Shown: positions 1-9,045, counted from the first letter of the stretch. The stretch is 64,000 nucleotides of DNA from SLRI01 sp942491185 (GCA_942491185.1 CALOAB010000001.1:41347-105346), one strand, 5' to 3'. Numbers and translations are program-made. Notes: generated by a model not told the origin, from the sequence alone.

Positions 1-1041
1 GTGACCAAGGGCTGGGTCCAGGTCGCCGAGGGGACAAAGGGTGGCGAGACCCGCCAGTGGGGTGACAATACCCACGACAACTACCTGAAGATCGATCCAG
101 AGGCGCAGCGTCGAACGCTGGACTTCATCGAGCGAAGCGTCGCCGAGGATCGGCCGTTCTACGTCGCCAATTGGCCGAACATGACGAGCTTCATCCCCAA
201 TCCAGAAAAATGCTCGGTGGCGCGAAGCATTTTGCAGGACGGGCTGCAGTGCAACATCGACCCGTTCATGGAGCGGCTTACCGCCAAGCTCGAGGAGCTC
301 GGCGTTGCCGAGAACACGCTGATCGTCGCGATGGCGGATAACGGCCCGATGTCGCACAACCCACCACCTGGCCTCGGTATGGCCGAGACGATCTATCGAG
401 GTGGCAAGGGTGACTTCACCGAAGGTGGCGTCAGAGTGCCGGCCATCGCCTATTGGCCCAGCGTCATCGAGCCCGGTCAGCTGGTCGGCGACATCGTCCA
501 CGAGGTCGACCTGTTCACGACGTTTGCGCGATTGGCCGGGGCAACAAGCCACATCCCGACGGATCGGGTGATCGACGGCATCGATCAGACCTCATTGCTG
601 GTCAATGGCGACACGTTTGGGCGGCGCGATTACGTCTTCATCTACGCCGGTCCGAACCTCGGTGCCACGGTGAAGGGCAACTACAAGCGCCATTGGATCT
701 CGCCCGACCCGGTGGGTGAGGCAAGTGGCATCCCGGCTGCCTTCTATTTCCTGCCGGCCGATCCCCGCGAGAAGCAGCCGATGCTGGTCAATCTTATCCA
801 CCTCAAGAGCCCGTTCAATCGGATGCGGCTCCGGCATGAGCTGTGGAAGGAGCGCTACCCGGATACGCCCGAGCTGCGCGGCGTTGCCTGGACAGGCCTT
901 ACCGACCCCGATCCCGAGGTCGAAGCACTGTCGCGACCGCCGATCGAGCTGGCCGATCTGCCCTTCGACCCACTCGCCTATATCGAGCATCTCGACGAGC
1001 TGCCGTTCGATCCGAGCATGGATCCGAGCTTCGGCGAATAA
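1..1041 (+). CDS. Arylsulfatase-type sulfatase, C-terminal part (gene runs off the window start)
   Basis: Encodes about 346 residues of a sulfatase-family hydrolase, which removes sulfate esters using a formylglycine and calcium. Visible family motifs are MADNGPMSHN (the conserved DNG metal-site segment, about residues 110-119) and YRGGKGDFTEGGVRVPAIAYWP (about 131-152), typical of arylsulfatases. The N-terminal catalytic C/S-x-P-x-R segment is absent, so the true start lies upstream and the GTG at base 1 is just an in-frame codon. No terminator is obvious after the stop. Downstream lies the relic of a second phosphoesterase-superfamily gene, so this may once have been an ester-hydrolase cluster. 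Substrate cannot be told. Confidence 0.85.
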   Translation: MTKGWVQVAEGTKGGETRQWGDNTHDNYLKIDPEAQRRTLDFIERSVAEDRPFYVANWPNMTSFIPNPEKCSVARSILQDGLQCNIDPFMERLTAKLEELGVAENTLIVAMADNGPMSHNPPPGLGMAETIYRGGKGDFTEGGVRVPAIAYWPSVIEPGQLVGDIVHEVDLFTTFARLAGATSHIPTDRVIDGIDQTSLLVNGDTFGRRDYVFIYAGPNLGATVKGNYKRHWISPDPVGEASGIPAAFYFLPADPREKQPMLVNLIHLKSPFNRMRLRHELWKERYPDTPELRGVAWTGLTDPDPEVEALSRPPIELADLPFDPLAYIEHLDELPFDPSMDPSFGE

Positions 1042-1123
1042 CGCCGCATCAATCAATGCGGCAGCGAGAAAAGCGTGTAGCTGAGATGCGCTGCGACCCG
1101 GCGCGTCTCGGCGATAGCTTCAG

Positions 1124-1434
1124 ATGATGGTTGGCATGCGCGTTTTCCTGATTGCGGCCTGCTGGCAATGGCGCAATTGCCGGTGCCGACGAATGCCACG
1201 ACGAACGACATCCGACTGATCGTCCAGATCACCGTGGATGGGCTGCGCGGCAATCTGCTTTCTCGATACATGCCGAGCTTGAGCGAGGACGGTTTTCGCC
1301 GGCTCATAGACGTCGAAGTCGCTAGGCGAAATCTCGGCACCGCCGATGTTGCGGCGATCTTGAGCGACATGATCGGGATGACGATTCCGAGTGGTGCTTC
1401 GGGCACCGTCCGTCATGAAGTGGTAGACTGACGA
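1124..1434 (+). pseudogene. Collapsed alkaline phosphatase (PafA-like/type I phosphodiesterase) relic
   Basis: A signal-peptide-like start (MMVGMRVFLIAAC, from 1124) sits one frame away from LAMAQLPVPT, which begins about 1162. The second frame continues into IVQITVDGLRGNLLSRYMPS (about 1213-1272), matching the N-terminal VDGLRxDxLxRY block of alkaline phosphatase superfamily enzymes. Without the several hundred residues expected between, it then reads ADVAAILSDMIGMTIPSGAS, matching the extreme C-terminal DIAPTLAxLLGIxPPSGxxG block. So both ends of the gene survive, joined in frame by a large internal deletion, with a frameshift in the signal peptide near 1160. The metal-binding core is missing, so it cannot be active. 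Assignment rests on recalled family motifs. Confidence 0.6.
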
Positions 1435-1516
1435 CGAGAACGTCCGACCGAATTGATCCGTGCATGCCGCACGGCAGATACGAACTCTGCCACAACCTCG
1501 TCGAGGCGCTCGGGCG

Positions 1517-2389
1517 CTAGGCAGCAGTGGCCGGCGTTCGGGTCAGAGCGCGGAAGTCGTCGACGAGCTGGCCGGCTACCGGGCCCACCTGGAAGCGCTT
1601 GTCGTCGATGGCGCGCACCGGGGTGACCTCGGCTGCCGTGCCGGTGACGAAGATCTCCTGTGCCTGGTCGAGCTCTTCGGGCTTGATGTGTCGCTCGATC
1701 ACCTCGTAGCCGCGCTGCTTGGCGAGATCGATGACCGTGCGGCGGGTGATGCCGTCGAGGAAGCAATCGGGCGTCGGCGTGTGGATGGCGCCGTCGATGA
1801 CGAGGAACAGATTGGCGCCCGTGGTCTCGGCGAGGTAGCCGCGATAGTCGAGCATCAAGGCGTCGCCAAAGCCCTTGGCCTCGGCGTCGTGCTTGCAGAT
1901 CGTGCAGATCATGTAGAGCCCGGCGGCCTTGCTCTTGACCGGGGCGGTGTTCGGCGCCGGCCGCTGGTAGATGGCCCGGGTCAGCGTGAGGTCGCTGTAA
2001 TAGGCGCCCCATTCCCAGCTGGCGATGGCGACGTTGATCTTCGATTTCTGCGCCGAGACGCCCATTTGCTCGGAGCCACGCCAGGCGACCGGGCGGACGT
2101 AGCAATCCGCCGCACCATTCCGCTCGATCACCGCCATGGTCGCGGCATCGAGCTCGGCGGCCGTGTAGGGCACCTCGAAGCCCAGGATTCGCCCACTGTC
2201 GATCAGCCGCTGGCTGTGCTCGGTGAGCTTGAACACCTGGCCGCCATAGGCGCGCTCGCCCTCGAACACGCAGGAGGCGTAATGCAGGCCGTGGGTCAGC
2301 ACGTGCAGGCTCGCATCGCGCCACGCCACCATCTCGCCATTCATCCAGATATGGCCGTCGCGCGCGTCGAAGGGGATCATCTCAGCCAT
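1517..2389 (-). CDS. ilvE: Branched-chain amino acid aminotransferase
   Basis: PLP enzyme of fold type IV that makes leucine, isoleucine and valine from their 2-oxo acids with glutamate as amino donor. The 290-residue protein shows the family layout: FxxRDGxIWMNG-like N-terminus, GLHYASCVFEGERAYGG (about 34-50), the probable PLP lysine in VKSKAAGLYM (K154), and the GYLAETTGANLFLV block (about 184-197) with the conserved E-T-T-G-A-N signature. Length is normal. It is divergent from the MarR regulator gene on the + strand, the ilvE-petP-petR order common in alphaproteobacteria. The 229-base gap between them should hold both promoters. Confidence 0.93.
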   Translation of the reverse strand: MAEMIPFDARDGHIWMNGEMVAWRDASLHVLTHGLHYASCVFEGERAYGGQVFKLTEHSQRLIDSGRILGFEVPYTAAELDAATMAVIERNGAADCYVRPVAWRGSEQMGVSAQKSKINVAIASWEWGAYYSDLTLTRAIYQRPAPNTAPVKSKAAGLYMICTICKHDAEAKGFGDALMLDYRGYLAETTGANLFLVIDGAIHTPTPDCFLDGITRRTVIDLAKQRGYEVIERHIKPEELDQAQEIFVTGTAAEVTPVRAIDDKRFQVGPVAGQLVDDFRALTRTPATAA

Positions 2390-2618
2390 GGCTCAAGGCT
2401 TCCTGCTCGGCCTTCCCGCTTGAAAACGCGGGATTTTTAGGGGATTGTCACCGTTTTCGGGTAACCGCGATCGCTATCACTGGGTCCTTTGGGTGTCAAT
2501 CCGCCGCCACCCGCCGTCGGCGCATGGTGCGCATGCGCTATCGCGCGGGCACATTGAGCTGGTCTATCGTCGAGGCCGGGGAGCAGCCGCCTCGATGGTG
2601 GCGTGCGCCTCGACCTGA

Positions 2619-3179
2619 ATGGACGCGATGATGCAAGCGCAGCGCGCGCAGAACCCGCTCTTTCTGCGTGACACCGAGCTCGAGCGGAGCCTGACGCTGC
2701 TGACGCTGCTGCAGCTCGAGCTGGAGGCGGCGATCGCCCCGGTGCTCGATCGGCTAGCACTGGAGCCGGCCGATGCGGCCCTGCTCGCCCGGATCGACCA
2801 GGCGACGATGCACGGCACGCCGTCCACCGCGGCCGAGCTTGCCCACTATCTCGGCTGGACCAAGCAGCGGATGTCCAGACGGTTGCGCTCGCTGATCGAC
2901 CAGGGTCTGGTGGCGCGGGTGGCAGCGCCGGACGATCGACGCAAGCAGCATGTGCTGGTGACCGCCGAAGGGGAGCGGCAGGCGGCCGAGGTCAAGGCGT
3001 TGCAGAAGCGGCATTTGCGGCGCGTCTTTCGCCGTGCCGGGCCGGCCGAGGTCGCGGGCTTCCAGAACGTGCTCGCGGTCGCCGCCCAACATGTCGGACG
3101 TCACCGCCAGGCGGCGGTCGCCGGCCTCGTCGGCACTGTCATGGCGCGGCCGCCCGGCCGCGGCGGGGACGAGTGGTGA
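2619..3179 (+). CDS. MarR-family transcriptional regulator (PetP-like)
   Basis: A 186-residue winged helix-turn-helix protein. The wHTH spans about 70-125: TAAELAHYLGWTKQRMSRRL (helix-turn-helix), then LIDQGLVARVAAPDDRRKQHVLVT, whose DDRR is the classic MarR wing. Its gene overlaps the following response regulator start (GTG at 3173), so the two are translationally coupled. In Rhodobacter the equivalent MarR/response-regulator pair is petP-petR; the arrangement here is the same, but the target genes are unknown. The alanine/arginine-rich C-terminal 40 residues show no motif. An alternative start is the second Met (codon 4). Confidence 0.88.
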   Translation: MDAMMQAQRAQNPLFLRDTELERSLTLLTLLQLELEAAIAPVLDRLALEPADAALLARIDQATMHGTPSTAAELAHYLGWTKQRMSRRLRSLIDQGLVARVAAPDDRRKQHVLVTAEGERQAAEVKALQKRHLRRVFRRAGPAEVAGFQNVLAVAAQHVGRHRQAAVAGLVGTVMARPPGRGGDEW

Positions 3180-3874
3180 GCGAGGCGGCGCACCTGCTGG
3201 TCGTCGACGACGACGAGCGGCTGCTGGCACTGCTCCAGCGCTTCTTGAGCCGCAGCGGCCATCTGGTCAGCGTCGCGGCGGACACCAGCATTGCCAAGGA
3301 CAAGATCCGCAGCCTCGACTTCGACCTCATCGTGCTCGACGTGATGTTGCCTGGCCAGGACGGCATCGCGTTTACCGCCGAGCTGCGCCAGTCCACCGAT
3401 GTGCCGATCCTCCTGCTGACCGCCAAGGGTGAAGGACAAGACCGTATTGCCGGGCTCGAGGCCGGTGCCGACGACTATCTGGTCAAGCCCTTCGAGCCAC
3501 GCGAGCTGCTGCTCAGGATCGAGACCATCCTCCGGCGCACGCGCGCCACGGCGCCGCCATCACCTGTGCGTCAGGAGGTGCTCCATTTCGGTGCCTTCCG
3601 CTTCGATCTCGGCAGCCTCGAGCTGACCCGGGACGAGGGCGAGGTCGTGCATCTCACGTCGGGTGAGCTTGCGATGTTGCGCACCCTGGCCGAGCGTGCG
3701 GGCGCGCCGATCAGCCGGGCCGAGCTCGGCGAGCTCAGCAACACGCGCGGCAATGATCGGGCCGTGGACGTGCAAGTGTTGCGTCTCAGGCGCAAGCTGG
3801 AAGAGGATCCACGGCAGCCGCGCTATCTCTTGACGGTAAGGGGCGAGGGCTATGCTCTCCGGACCGGACGCTGA
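3173..3874 (+). CDS. OmpR/PetR-type response regulator
   Basis: Two-domain regulator of 233 residues. Receiver domain, residues 7-120: acidic pocket VVDDDE (10-15), phospho-acceptor D56 in LIVLDVMLP, T83 in LLTAKG, K105 in YLVKPFEP. C-terminal OmpR-type winged helix, about 135-231, with LTSGELAMLRTLAERAGAPI and NDRAVDVQVLRLRRKLEEDP ending in TVRGEGYAL. Start is GTG at 3173 (overlapping the marR stop) or the next GTG at 3176. The cognate sensor kinase lies immediately downstream. Partner signals are not deducible. Confidence 0.95.
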   Translation: MVSEAAHLLVVDDDERLLALLQRFLSRSGHLVSVAADTSIAKDKIRSLDFDLIVLDVMLPGQDGIAFTAELRQSTDVPILLLTAKGEGQDRIAGLEAGADDYLVKPFEPRELLLRIETILRRTRATAPPSPVRQEVLHFGAFRFDLGSLELTRDEGEVVHLTSGELAMLRTLAERAGAPISRAELGELSNTRGNDRAVDVQVLRLRRKLEEDPRQPRYLLTVRGEGYALRTGR

Positions 3875-3938
3875 GGCCGCCCACCCAGCGGGCGAGTCTC
3901 GTCGCGCTGCCCGGCCTGTGAGAAAAGGAGCTTCCCGG

Positions 3939-5288
3939 ATGGGCCTGGTCGGCCATCTGATCAACCGCGCCTTGGTGCCACCGTCGCTGCTGTGGCGATC
4001 GATCCTGATCGTCGTGCTACCACTCTTGATCCTGCAAATCGTGTTGACGGTCATCTTCTACAACCGGCACTGGGATGTGGTGACGCGCTGGCTCGCCGTC
4101 GGCGTCGCCGGCGAGGTGGCGCTCGCCGTCGAGCTGCTCGAGGAGGCGGAGACCGCCGCGGAGCGGCGTCAGGTGTTGAGCCGGTTTCGCGAGTTTCACG
4201 ATCTTCGCCTGTCCATCGAGCCGGGCGGTGAGCTCAGCGTCGCCGTCGAGCTCGCCGGTATCGAGCAGCGTCGGCTGAGCCACATCGACTCCAAGATTGT
4301 GCAGGGGTTCGCCGAGCGCCTGACCCATCCGTTCGCCATCGACTTGCGCTCGGAGATGCCGGGCTTCGTCGTGGCTTATGTCCAGCTCGACGACGGCCTG
4401 CTCAGGGTGTTGGCGCCGGCCAAGAGGCTGAACGCGGACACGACGCGTTTGCTGATGTACTGGATGCTCGGCGCCTCGCTCGTGCTGGTCGCGATCGCGA
4501 TCTACTATGTTCGCCTGCAGGTGCGGCCGATCCGTGAGCTGGCGAAAGCGGTGGAGAGCTTCGGGCGGGGCGAGGACGTGGGCGATTTTCGTCCTTATGG
4601 CCCGTCCGAGATCCGCCGTGCGGCTGCCGCCTTCAACGTGATGCGTGAGCGGATCCTCCGGCATTTGAGCCAGCGCACCGAGATGCTGGCGGCGATCAGC
4701 CACGATCTGCGCACGCCCTTGACCCGCATGCGGCTCGAGCTCGAGATGCTGGCGAGCGATGATCCGATGGCGCACGAGCTCGAGGCCGACGTCGACGATT
4801 TGATCGAGCTGGTCGACACCTATCTCGCCTTTGCCCGTGGCGAGGAGGGCGAGACCGCCGAGACGGTCGACCTGGCGCCCTTGCTCGAACAGATGGCCCT
4901 GCGTGCGCAGCGGGCCGGTGCCGAGACCGAGCTGGCGATCGCATCCGGCGTCACCTCGACGCTGCGGCCGATGGCGATAAGGCGTTGTCTCGCCAATCTC
5001 GTCGACAATGCCGCGCGCTACGGCAAATGGGTGAAGATCGCCGCCGAGCGGACGGCGAAGGACCTGCTGATCACGATCGAGGACGACGGCCCCGGCATTC
5101 CCGAGCAGCTCCGCGAAGCGGTCTTCCAACCGTTCTTCAGGGTCGACACGGCACGCCGCCGACAAACCGGCGGCACTGGCCTCGGCCTGAGCATCGCGCG
5201 TGACATCGCTTTGGCGCATGGCGGCGATCTCAGCTTCGAGACCGGTGCTCGAGGTGGCGCCAAGGCCGTGCTCCGCCTGCCGGTTTGA
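3939..5288 (+). CDS. EnvZ-type sensor histidine kinase
   Basis: Inner-membrane kinase partnered with the upstream response regulator. I chose ATG at 3939 because an AAGGAG Shine-Dalgarno lies at 3925-3930, eight bases upstream; an earlier ATG at 3852 would overlap the regulator gene and lacks such a site. In the 449-residue product TM1 is about 21-41 and TM2 about 172-192, framing a periplasmic domain of about 130 residues, then HAMP. The H-box is AAISHDLRTPLTRMR (His about 255), followed by the N-box LANLVDNAARYG, G1 DDGPGIP and G2 GTGLGLSIA. All catalytic boxes are intact. The periplasmic domain shows no recognised ligand motif. Confidence 0.95.
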   Translation: MGLVGHLINRALVPPSLLWRSILIVVLPLLILQIVLTVIFYNRHWDVVTRWLAVGVAGEVALAVELLEEAETAAERRQVLSRFREFHDLRLSIEPGGELSVAVELAGIEQRRLSHIDSKIVQGFAERLTHPFAIDLRSEMPGFVVAYVQLDDGLLRVLAPAKRLNADTTRLLMYWMLGASLVLVAIAIYYVRLQVRPIRELAKAVESFGRGEDVGDFRPYGPSEIRRAAAAFNVMRERILRHLSQRTEMLAAISHDLRTPLTRMRLELEMLASDDPMAHELEADVDDLIELVDTYLAFARGEEGETAETVDLAPLLEQMALRAQRAGAETELAIASGVTSTLRPMAIRRCLANLVDNAARYGKWVKIAAERTAKDLLITIEDDGPGIPEQLREAVFQPFFRVDTARRRQTGGTGLGLSIARDIALAHGGDLSFETGARGGAKAVLRLPV

Positions 5289-5357
5289 TCTTGCGGGTCC
5301 GGCCTCGATGTCGCACCTATCGACACCACCGCCGGAGCAGCAATGGCGTGAAACGGT

Positions 5358-5582
5358 CTAGTGAGCGTCTGCCGGTCGCATGTCGTTCTTGCGAATCACC
5401 GCCATGGCGAGCGCTCGGGTCGGCGCCACGGCGAGCGGCGTGCCGTCGCTGGCGAAGATGCCGTAGCAGTGCTCGCCCTCGTCCTCGATCGGCAGCACAT
5501 AGGCGGTATCCGCGAAGAGCGCGCACCACAGCTCTTGCGTGCGCTGTGGTGGTGCGGCAACCGGCTCGATCAGCGTCGTCAT
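5358..5582 (-). CDS. DUF1150 family small protein
   Basis: A 74-residue protein with the DUF1150 pattern: an AYVLPIEDEG strand, then YGIFASDGTPLAVAPTRALA, then IRKNDMRP. The family is largely restricted to alphaproteobacteria and is often found beside small heat-shock protein genes; its function is unknown. No hsp20 gene is visible here. It is convergent with the histidine kinase gene and divergent from maf, with only about 45-78 bases to the maf start, so the two promoters overlap. Confidence 0.72.
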   Translation of the reverse strand: MTTLIEPVAAPPQRTQELWCALFADTAYVLPIEDEGEHCYGIFASDGTPLAVAPTRALAMAVIRKNDMRPADAH

Positions 5583-5659
5583 GGCCTGGCTCTCCGGGGC
5601 AAGGGCTCGTCAGGTCGAGAGGATAGGTGAGTGCCGGTAAAGATGGGGTTAAGGGTCAC

Positions 5660-6283
5660 ATGACGAAGCCGTTGCAAGCTGCCGAACCCAAGCTGGTCCT
5701 GGCGTCTGCCAGTCGAGCGCGGGCGGCGATGTTGAGCGCCGTTGGTCTCGACTTCGAGATCCAGGTAGCACCCGTCGACGAGGAGTCGCTGCGCGCGACG
5801 CTCTGCGCCGAGGGCGTGGCGCTAGCCGACGCAGCGACGACGCTGGCGGAGCTGAAAGCGCAGCATGTCGCCTCACGCTTGTCCGGCGATGTCGTGGTCA
5901 TCGGGGCAGACCAGCTGCTCGAGCTCGACGGCCAGTGGCTCGAGAAGGCAACCGACCGCGACGCGGCGCGGCAGCGACTGCGTGACCTCAACGGCCGGGC
6001 GCATCGGGTCGCATCGGCAGCCGTGGCCTATCGCGGCGGCTCGCGTATCTGGCACAATGTCGGTGCCGCCGAGATCAACCTGCGTCGGTTTTCCAATGAG
6101 GCCATCGACGCCTATCTCGACGCGGCCGGGGATGCGGCCCTGCGCTCGGTCGGCGCTTACGAGCTCGAGGGCGTCGGCGCCCAGCTGATCCGCTCCGTCA
6201 GGGGCGACCACTTCACCGTGCTGGGACTGCCGCTGCTGCCGCTGCTGCAGTTTCTTCGCGACCAGGGCGTGCTGCTGGCGTGA
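5660..6283 (+). CDS. maf: Maf-family nucleotide pyrophosphatase
   Basis: Hydrolyses non-canonical or modified nucleoside triphosphates to monophosphates (house-cleaning role). Family marks: KLVLASASRARAAML at the N-terminus, APVDEESLRA, the GADQLLELDGQWLEK block with the catalytic acidic residue, and a C-terminal SVGAYELEGVGAQLI segment. I prefer ATG 5660 (MTKPLQ), close ahead of the conserved LVLASASRAR; a GTG at 5627 would add 11 residues. coaE and dnaQ follow on the same strand. In many relatives aroE sits between maf and coaE; it is absent here. Confidence 0.88.
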   Translation: MTKPLQAAEPKLVLASASRARAAMLSAVGLDFEIQVAPVDEESLRATLCAEGVALADAATTLAELKAQHVASRLSGDVVVIGADQLLELDGQWLEKATDRDAARQRLRDLNGRAHRVASAAVAYRGGSRIWHNVGAAEINLRRFSNEAIDAYLDAAGDAALRSVGAYELEGVGAQLIRSVRGDHFTVLGLPLLPLLQFLRDQGVLLA

Positions 6284-6371
6284 GCCGGGGCATGGCGCGG
6301 CTGCTCGGCTGTGGCTGCTGCCGACGATGCGCGCGAAACGGTGGGCGCGGTGCGAGCCCGAGGGCTGCGCC

Positions 6372-7007
6372 ATGAGTCTGCTGGTCATCGGCCTGACCGG
6401 CGGGATCGCCAGCGGCAAGAGCCGGGCGGCGCGGCTGTTTCGCGGCTTCGGGGTGCCGGTCTTCGATGCGGACGCTGCCGTGCACGCGCTGTTTGCTGCG
6501 GGGAGCCCGTTGGTCGAGACCGTCGAGGCGGCCTTTCCGGGCACCAAGGCGCCGGACGGGGCGGTCGATCGGCGGGCCTTGGGCGCGCAGGTGCTCGGTG
6601 ATCGCCAGGCGCTGCGCCGGCTCGAGGGGATCGTCCATCCTGCCGTTCGGCAAGCCGAGCGGGCGTTCTTGGGCAGGCTCGCCCGGCATGGCTTCGCCAT
6701 GGCCTTGCTCGACGTGCCGCTGCTGCTCGAGACGGGTGGCGAGCGCCTCGTCGACTGCGTCGTCGTCGTCCAGGTTCGACCCGAGATCCAGGCGATGCGC
6801 GCACTTGCGAGGCCAGGGATGACGCCGGCCAAGCTCGCTGCCATAAGACGCGAGCAGATGCCGGGCCCGGAGAAGCGCCGACGCGCGGATTTCGTCCTGC
6901 CAGCCGGCTACGACCGGGGTGCCAGCGCGCGCGAGGTGGCGGCGATCCTGGGGCGACTCGACGCCTGGCCGAGGCGGGCCTGGCCGCGAGCCTGGCTCCA
7001 GCCCTGA
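6372..7007 (+). CDS. coaE: Dephospho-CoA kinase
   Basis: Last step of coenzyme A synthesis: phosphorylates the 3'-OH of dephospho-CoA with ATP. The start ATG 6372 puts the P-loop GGIASGKS at residues 10-17, as expected; an ATG at 6327 would add a non-conserved leader. Further marks are VPVFDADAAVHALF, the VHPAVRQAE helix, ALLDVPLLLETG and the RPGMTPAKLAAIRREQMP lid region. About 211 residues, normal size. Lies 88 bases after maf and 35 bases before dnaQ, probably one transcript. Confidence 0.9.
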   Translation: MSLLVIGLTGGIASGKSRAARLFRGFGVPVFDADAAVHALFAAGSPLVETVEAAFPGTKAPDGAVDRRALGAQVLGDRQALRRLEGIVHPAVRQAERAFLGRLARHGFAMALLDVPLLLETGGERLVDCVVVVQVRPEIQAMRALARPGMTPAKLAAIRREQMPGPEKRRRADFVLPAGYDRGASAREVAAILGRLDAWPRRAWPRAWLQP

Positions 7008-7042
7008 ACACTGCCGCACGATAAACGAGGAGGCCGCAGGCG

Positions 7043-7711
7043 ATGCGCGAGATCGTGATGGACACCGAGACCACCGGCCTCGATCCGGCCCACGGGCATC
7101 GGATCGTCGAGATCGGGGCGGTCGAGCTCATGCATCACATGCCGACCGGGCGTCGCTACCACCAATACATCAACCCCGAGCGGGACATGCCCGACGAGGC
7201 CTTCCGCGTGCACGGGCTGAGCCAGGCCTTCCTCGCCGAGCATCCGCTCTTTGCTGCCGTGGCCGATGCGTTCCTCGACTTCATCGGGGACAGCCCGCTC
7301 GTCATCCACAATGCGACGTTCGACCTGAAGTTCCTGAACGCCGAGCTGCGCAGCATCGGCCGGCCCTTGCTGCCGACGGACCGGGCCATCGACACGCTGC
7401 CGATGGCGCAGCGCAAGTTCCCGGGAGCACCGGCCAATCTCGACGCCTTGATGCGCCGGTTCGGCATCGACGGCTCGAGCCGGACGTTGCACGGAGCGTT
7501 GCTCGACAGCGAGCTTCTGGCCGAGGTCTACATCCATCTGCTCGGTGGCCGGCAGGTCGGGCTCGAGCTTGCGGTCAGCGCCAGACGGCCCGGCGTCGAC
7601 GCTCCTGTGGCAAAGCTGCGGCCGAGGCGGCACTTCACGGCACCAGCCGACGAGATCGCGGCGCACGAGGCATTCATCGCCACGCTGAAAGATCCGATCT
7701 GGCACCGCTGA
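7043..7711 (+). CDS. dnaQ: DNA polymerase III epsilon subunit (3'-5' proofreading exonuclease)
   Basis: DEDDh-family exonuclease of 222 residues. ExoI motif VMDTETTGLD gives D7 and E9; ExoII is VIHNATFDLKFLN with its Asp; ExoIII is LHGALLDSELLAEVY with the His and Asp. The catalytic domain fills residues 1-170; the shorter C-terminal tail should carry the polymerase alpha-subunit contact. A good Shine-Dalgarno (ACGAGGAGG, about 7025-7033) precedes the ATG. Genomic position after coaE is the usual alphaproteobacterial arrangement. Confidence 0.95.
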   Translation: MREIVMDTETTGLDPAHGHRIVEIGAVELMHHMPTGRRYHQYINPERDMPDEAFRVHGLSQAFLAEHPLFAAVADAFLDFIGDSPLVIHNATFDLKFLNAELRSIGRPLLPTDRAIDTLPMAQRKFPGAPANLDALMRRFGIDGSSRTLHGALLDSELLAEVYIHLLGGRQVGLELAVSARRPGVDAPVAKLRPRRHFTAPADEIAAHEAFIATLKDPIWHR

Positions 7712-7827
7712 CCGAGCAACCCTGAGCTTGGAGCACCGAGGGCGAGCTGCGACCGGGATGCCCTTTGCGCTGCCCAGGTCCCTCGACTAGAAGAGCTGCC
7801 ATCACGTTAGGGCTCGAGAGGACGTCC

Positions 7828-9045
7828 ATGGGCAAGATCAAGGTTGCAAATCCGATCGTCGAGATCGACGGCGACGAGATGACCAGGATCATCTGGCAGA
7901 TGATCAAGGACAAGCTGGTCTTGCCCTATCTCGATCTCGAGCTGCTCTACTACGATCTCGGGATCGAGAGCCGTGACGCCACCGACGACCAGATCACCAT
8001 CGACGCCGCCGAGGCGATCAAGAAGCACAATGTGGGCGTCAAGTGCGCCACCATCACGCCGGACGAGGACCGGGTCAAAGAGTTCGGCCTGAAGAAGATG
8101 TGGCGGTCGCCCAACGGCACGATCCGCAACATCCTGGGCGGCACGGTGTTCCGCGAGCCGATCATCTGCAAGAACGTGCCGCGGCTGGTGCCCGGCTGGA
8201 CCCAGCCTATCGTCATCGGCCGTCACGCGTTCGGTGATCAGTACCGCGCCACCGACTTCAAGGTGCCGGGCAAGGGCAAGCTCACCATGCGCTTCGAGCC
8301 CGAGGGCGGCGGTGAGCCCATGGAGTTCGAGATCTTCCAGTTCCCCGGCGCCGGCATCGCCATGGGCATGTACAATCTCGATGACAGCATCCGCGATTTC
8401 GCCCGGGCCTGCATGAACTACGGCCTGATGCGCGGCTGGCCGGTCTACCTCTCGACCAAGAACACCATCCTCAAGGCCTATGACGGCCGCTTCAAGGATC
8501 TCTTCGAGGAGGTCTTCGAGGCCGAGTTCAAGGCCAAGTTCGCGGACGCCAAGATCACGTATGAGCACCGGCTGATCGACGACATGGTGGCGTGCGCCAT
8601 GAAGTGGAACGGTGCCTTCGTCTGGGCCTGCAAGAACTATGACGGCGACGTCCAGTCCGACACCGTGGCGCAGGGCTTCGGCTCGCTGGGTCTGATGACC
8701 TCCGTCCTGATGACGCCGGACGGCAAGACGGTCGAGGCCGAGGCGGCGCACGGCACGGTCACCCGCCACTACCGCGAGCACCAGAAAGGCAAGGCCACCT
8801 CGACCAACCCCATCGCCTCGATCTTCGCCTGGAGCCGAGGCCTCTCCTACCGGGGCAAGCTCGACGGCACGCCCGAGGTCGAGGCCTTCGCGGCCACCCT
8901 GGAGAAGGTCTGCATCGACACTGTCGAAGGCGGCCAGATGACCAAGGATCTGGCCCTCTTGATCGGCCCGGACCAGCCCTGGCAGACCACCGAGCAGTTC
9001 CTCGACGCACTGGACCAGGGGCTGAAGGCGAAGATGGCGGCTTGA
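7828..9045 (+). CDS. icd: NADP-dependent isocitrate dehydrogenase (eukaryote-type)
   Basis: TCA-cycle enzyme converting isocitrate to 2-oxoglutarate with NADP+. The 405-residue product has the homodimeric eukaryote-like signatures KVANPIVEIDGDEMTRI at the start, RSPNGTIRNILGGTVFREPI (about 92-111), and EAEAAHGTVTRHYREHQKGK with STNPIASIFAW toward the C-terminus. I chose ATG 7828 over the in-frame GTG at 7765 because the conserved family N-terminus begins MGKIKV and a GAGAGG site precedes it. The next gene begins at a TTG that overlaps the icd stop. Confidence 0.96.
   Translation: MGKIKVANPIVEIDGDEMTRIIWQMIKDKLVLPYLDLELLYYDLGIESRDATDDQITIDAAEAIKKHNVGVKCATITPDEDRVKEFGLKKMWRSPNGTIRNILGGTVFREPIICKNVPRLVPGWTQPIVIGRHAFGDQYRATDFKVPGKGKLTMRFEPEGGGEPMEFEIFQFPGAGIAMGMYNLDDSIRDFARACMNYGLMRGWPVYLSTKNTILKAYDGRFKDLFEEVFEAEFKAKFADAKITYEHRLIDDMVACAMKWNGAFVWACKNYDGDVQSDTVAQGFGSLGLMTSVLMTPDGKTVEAEAAHGTVTRHYREHQKGKATSTNPIASIFAWSRGLSYRGKLDGTPEVEAFAATLEKVCIDTVEGGQMTKDLALLIGPDQPWQTTEQFLDALDQGLKAKMAA

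Noticed and set aside
7807..8781. Long reverse-strand open frame opposite icd
   Set aside because: High-GC sequence produces long antisense frames; the icd codon pattern explains the region and the reverse product has low-complexity, family-less composition.
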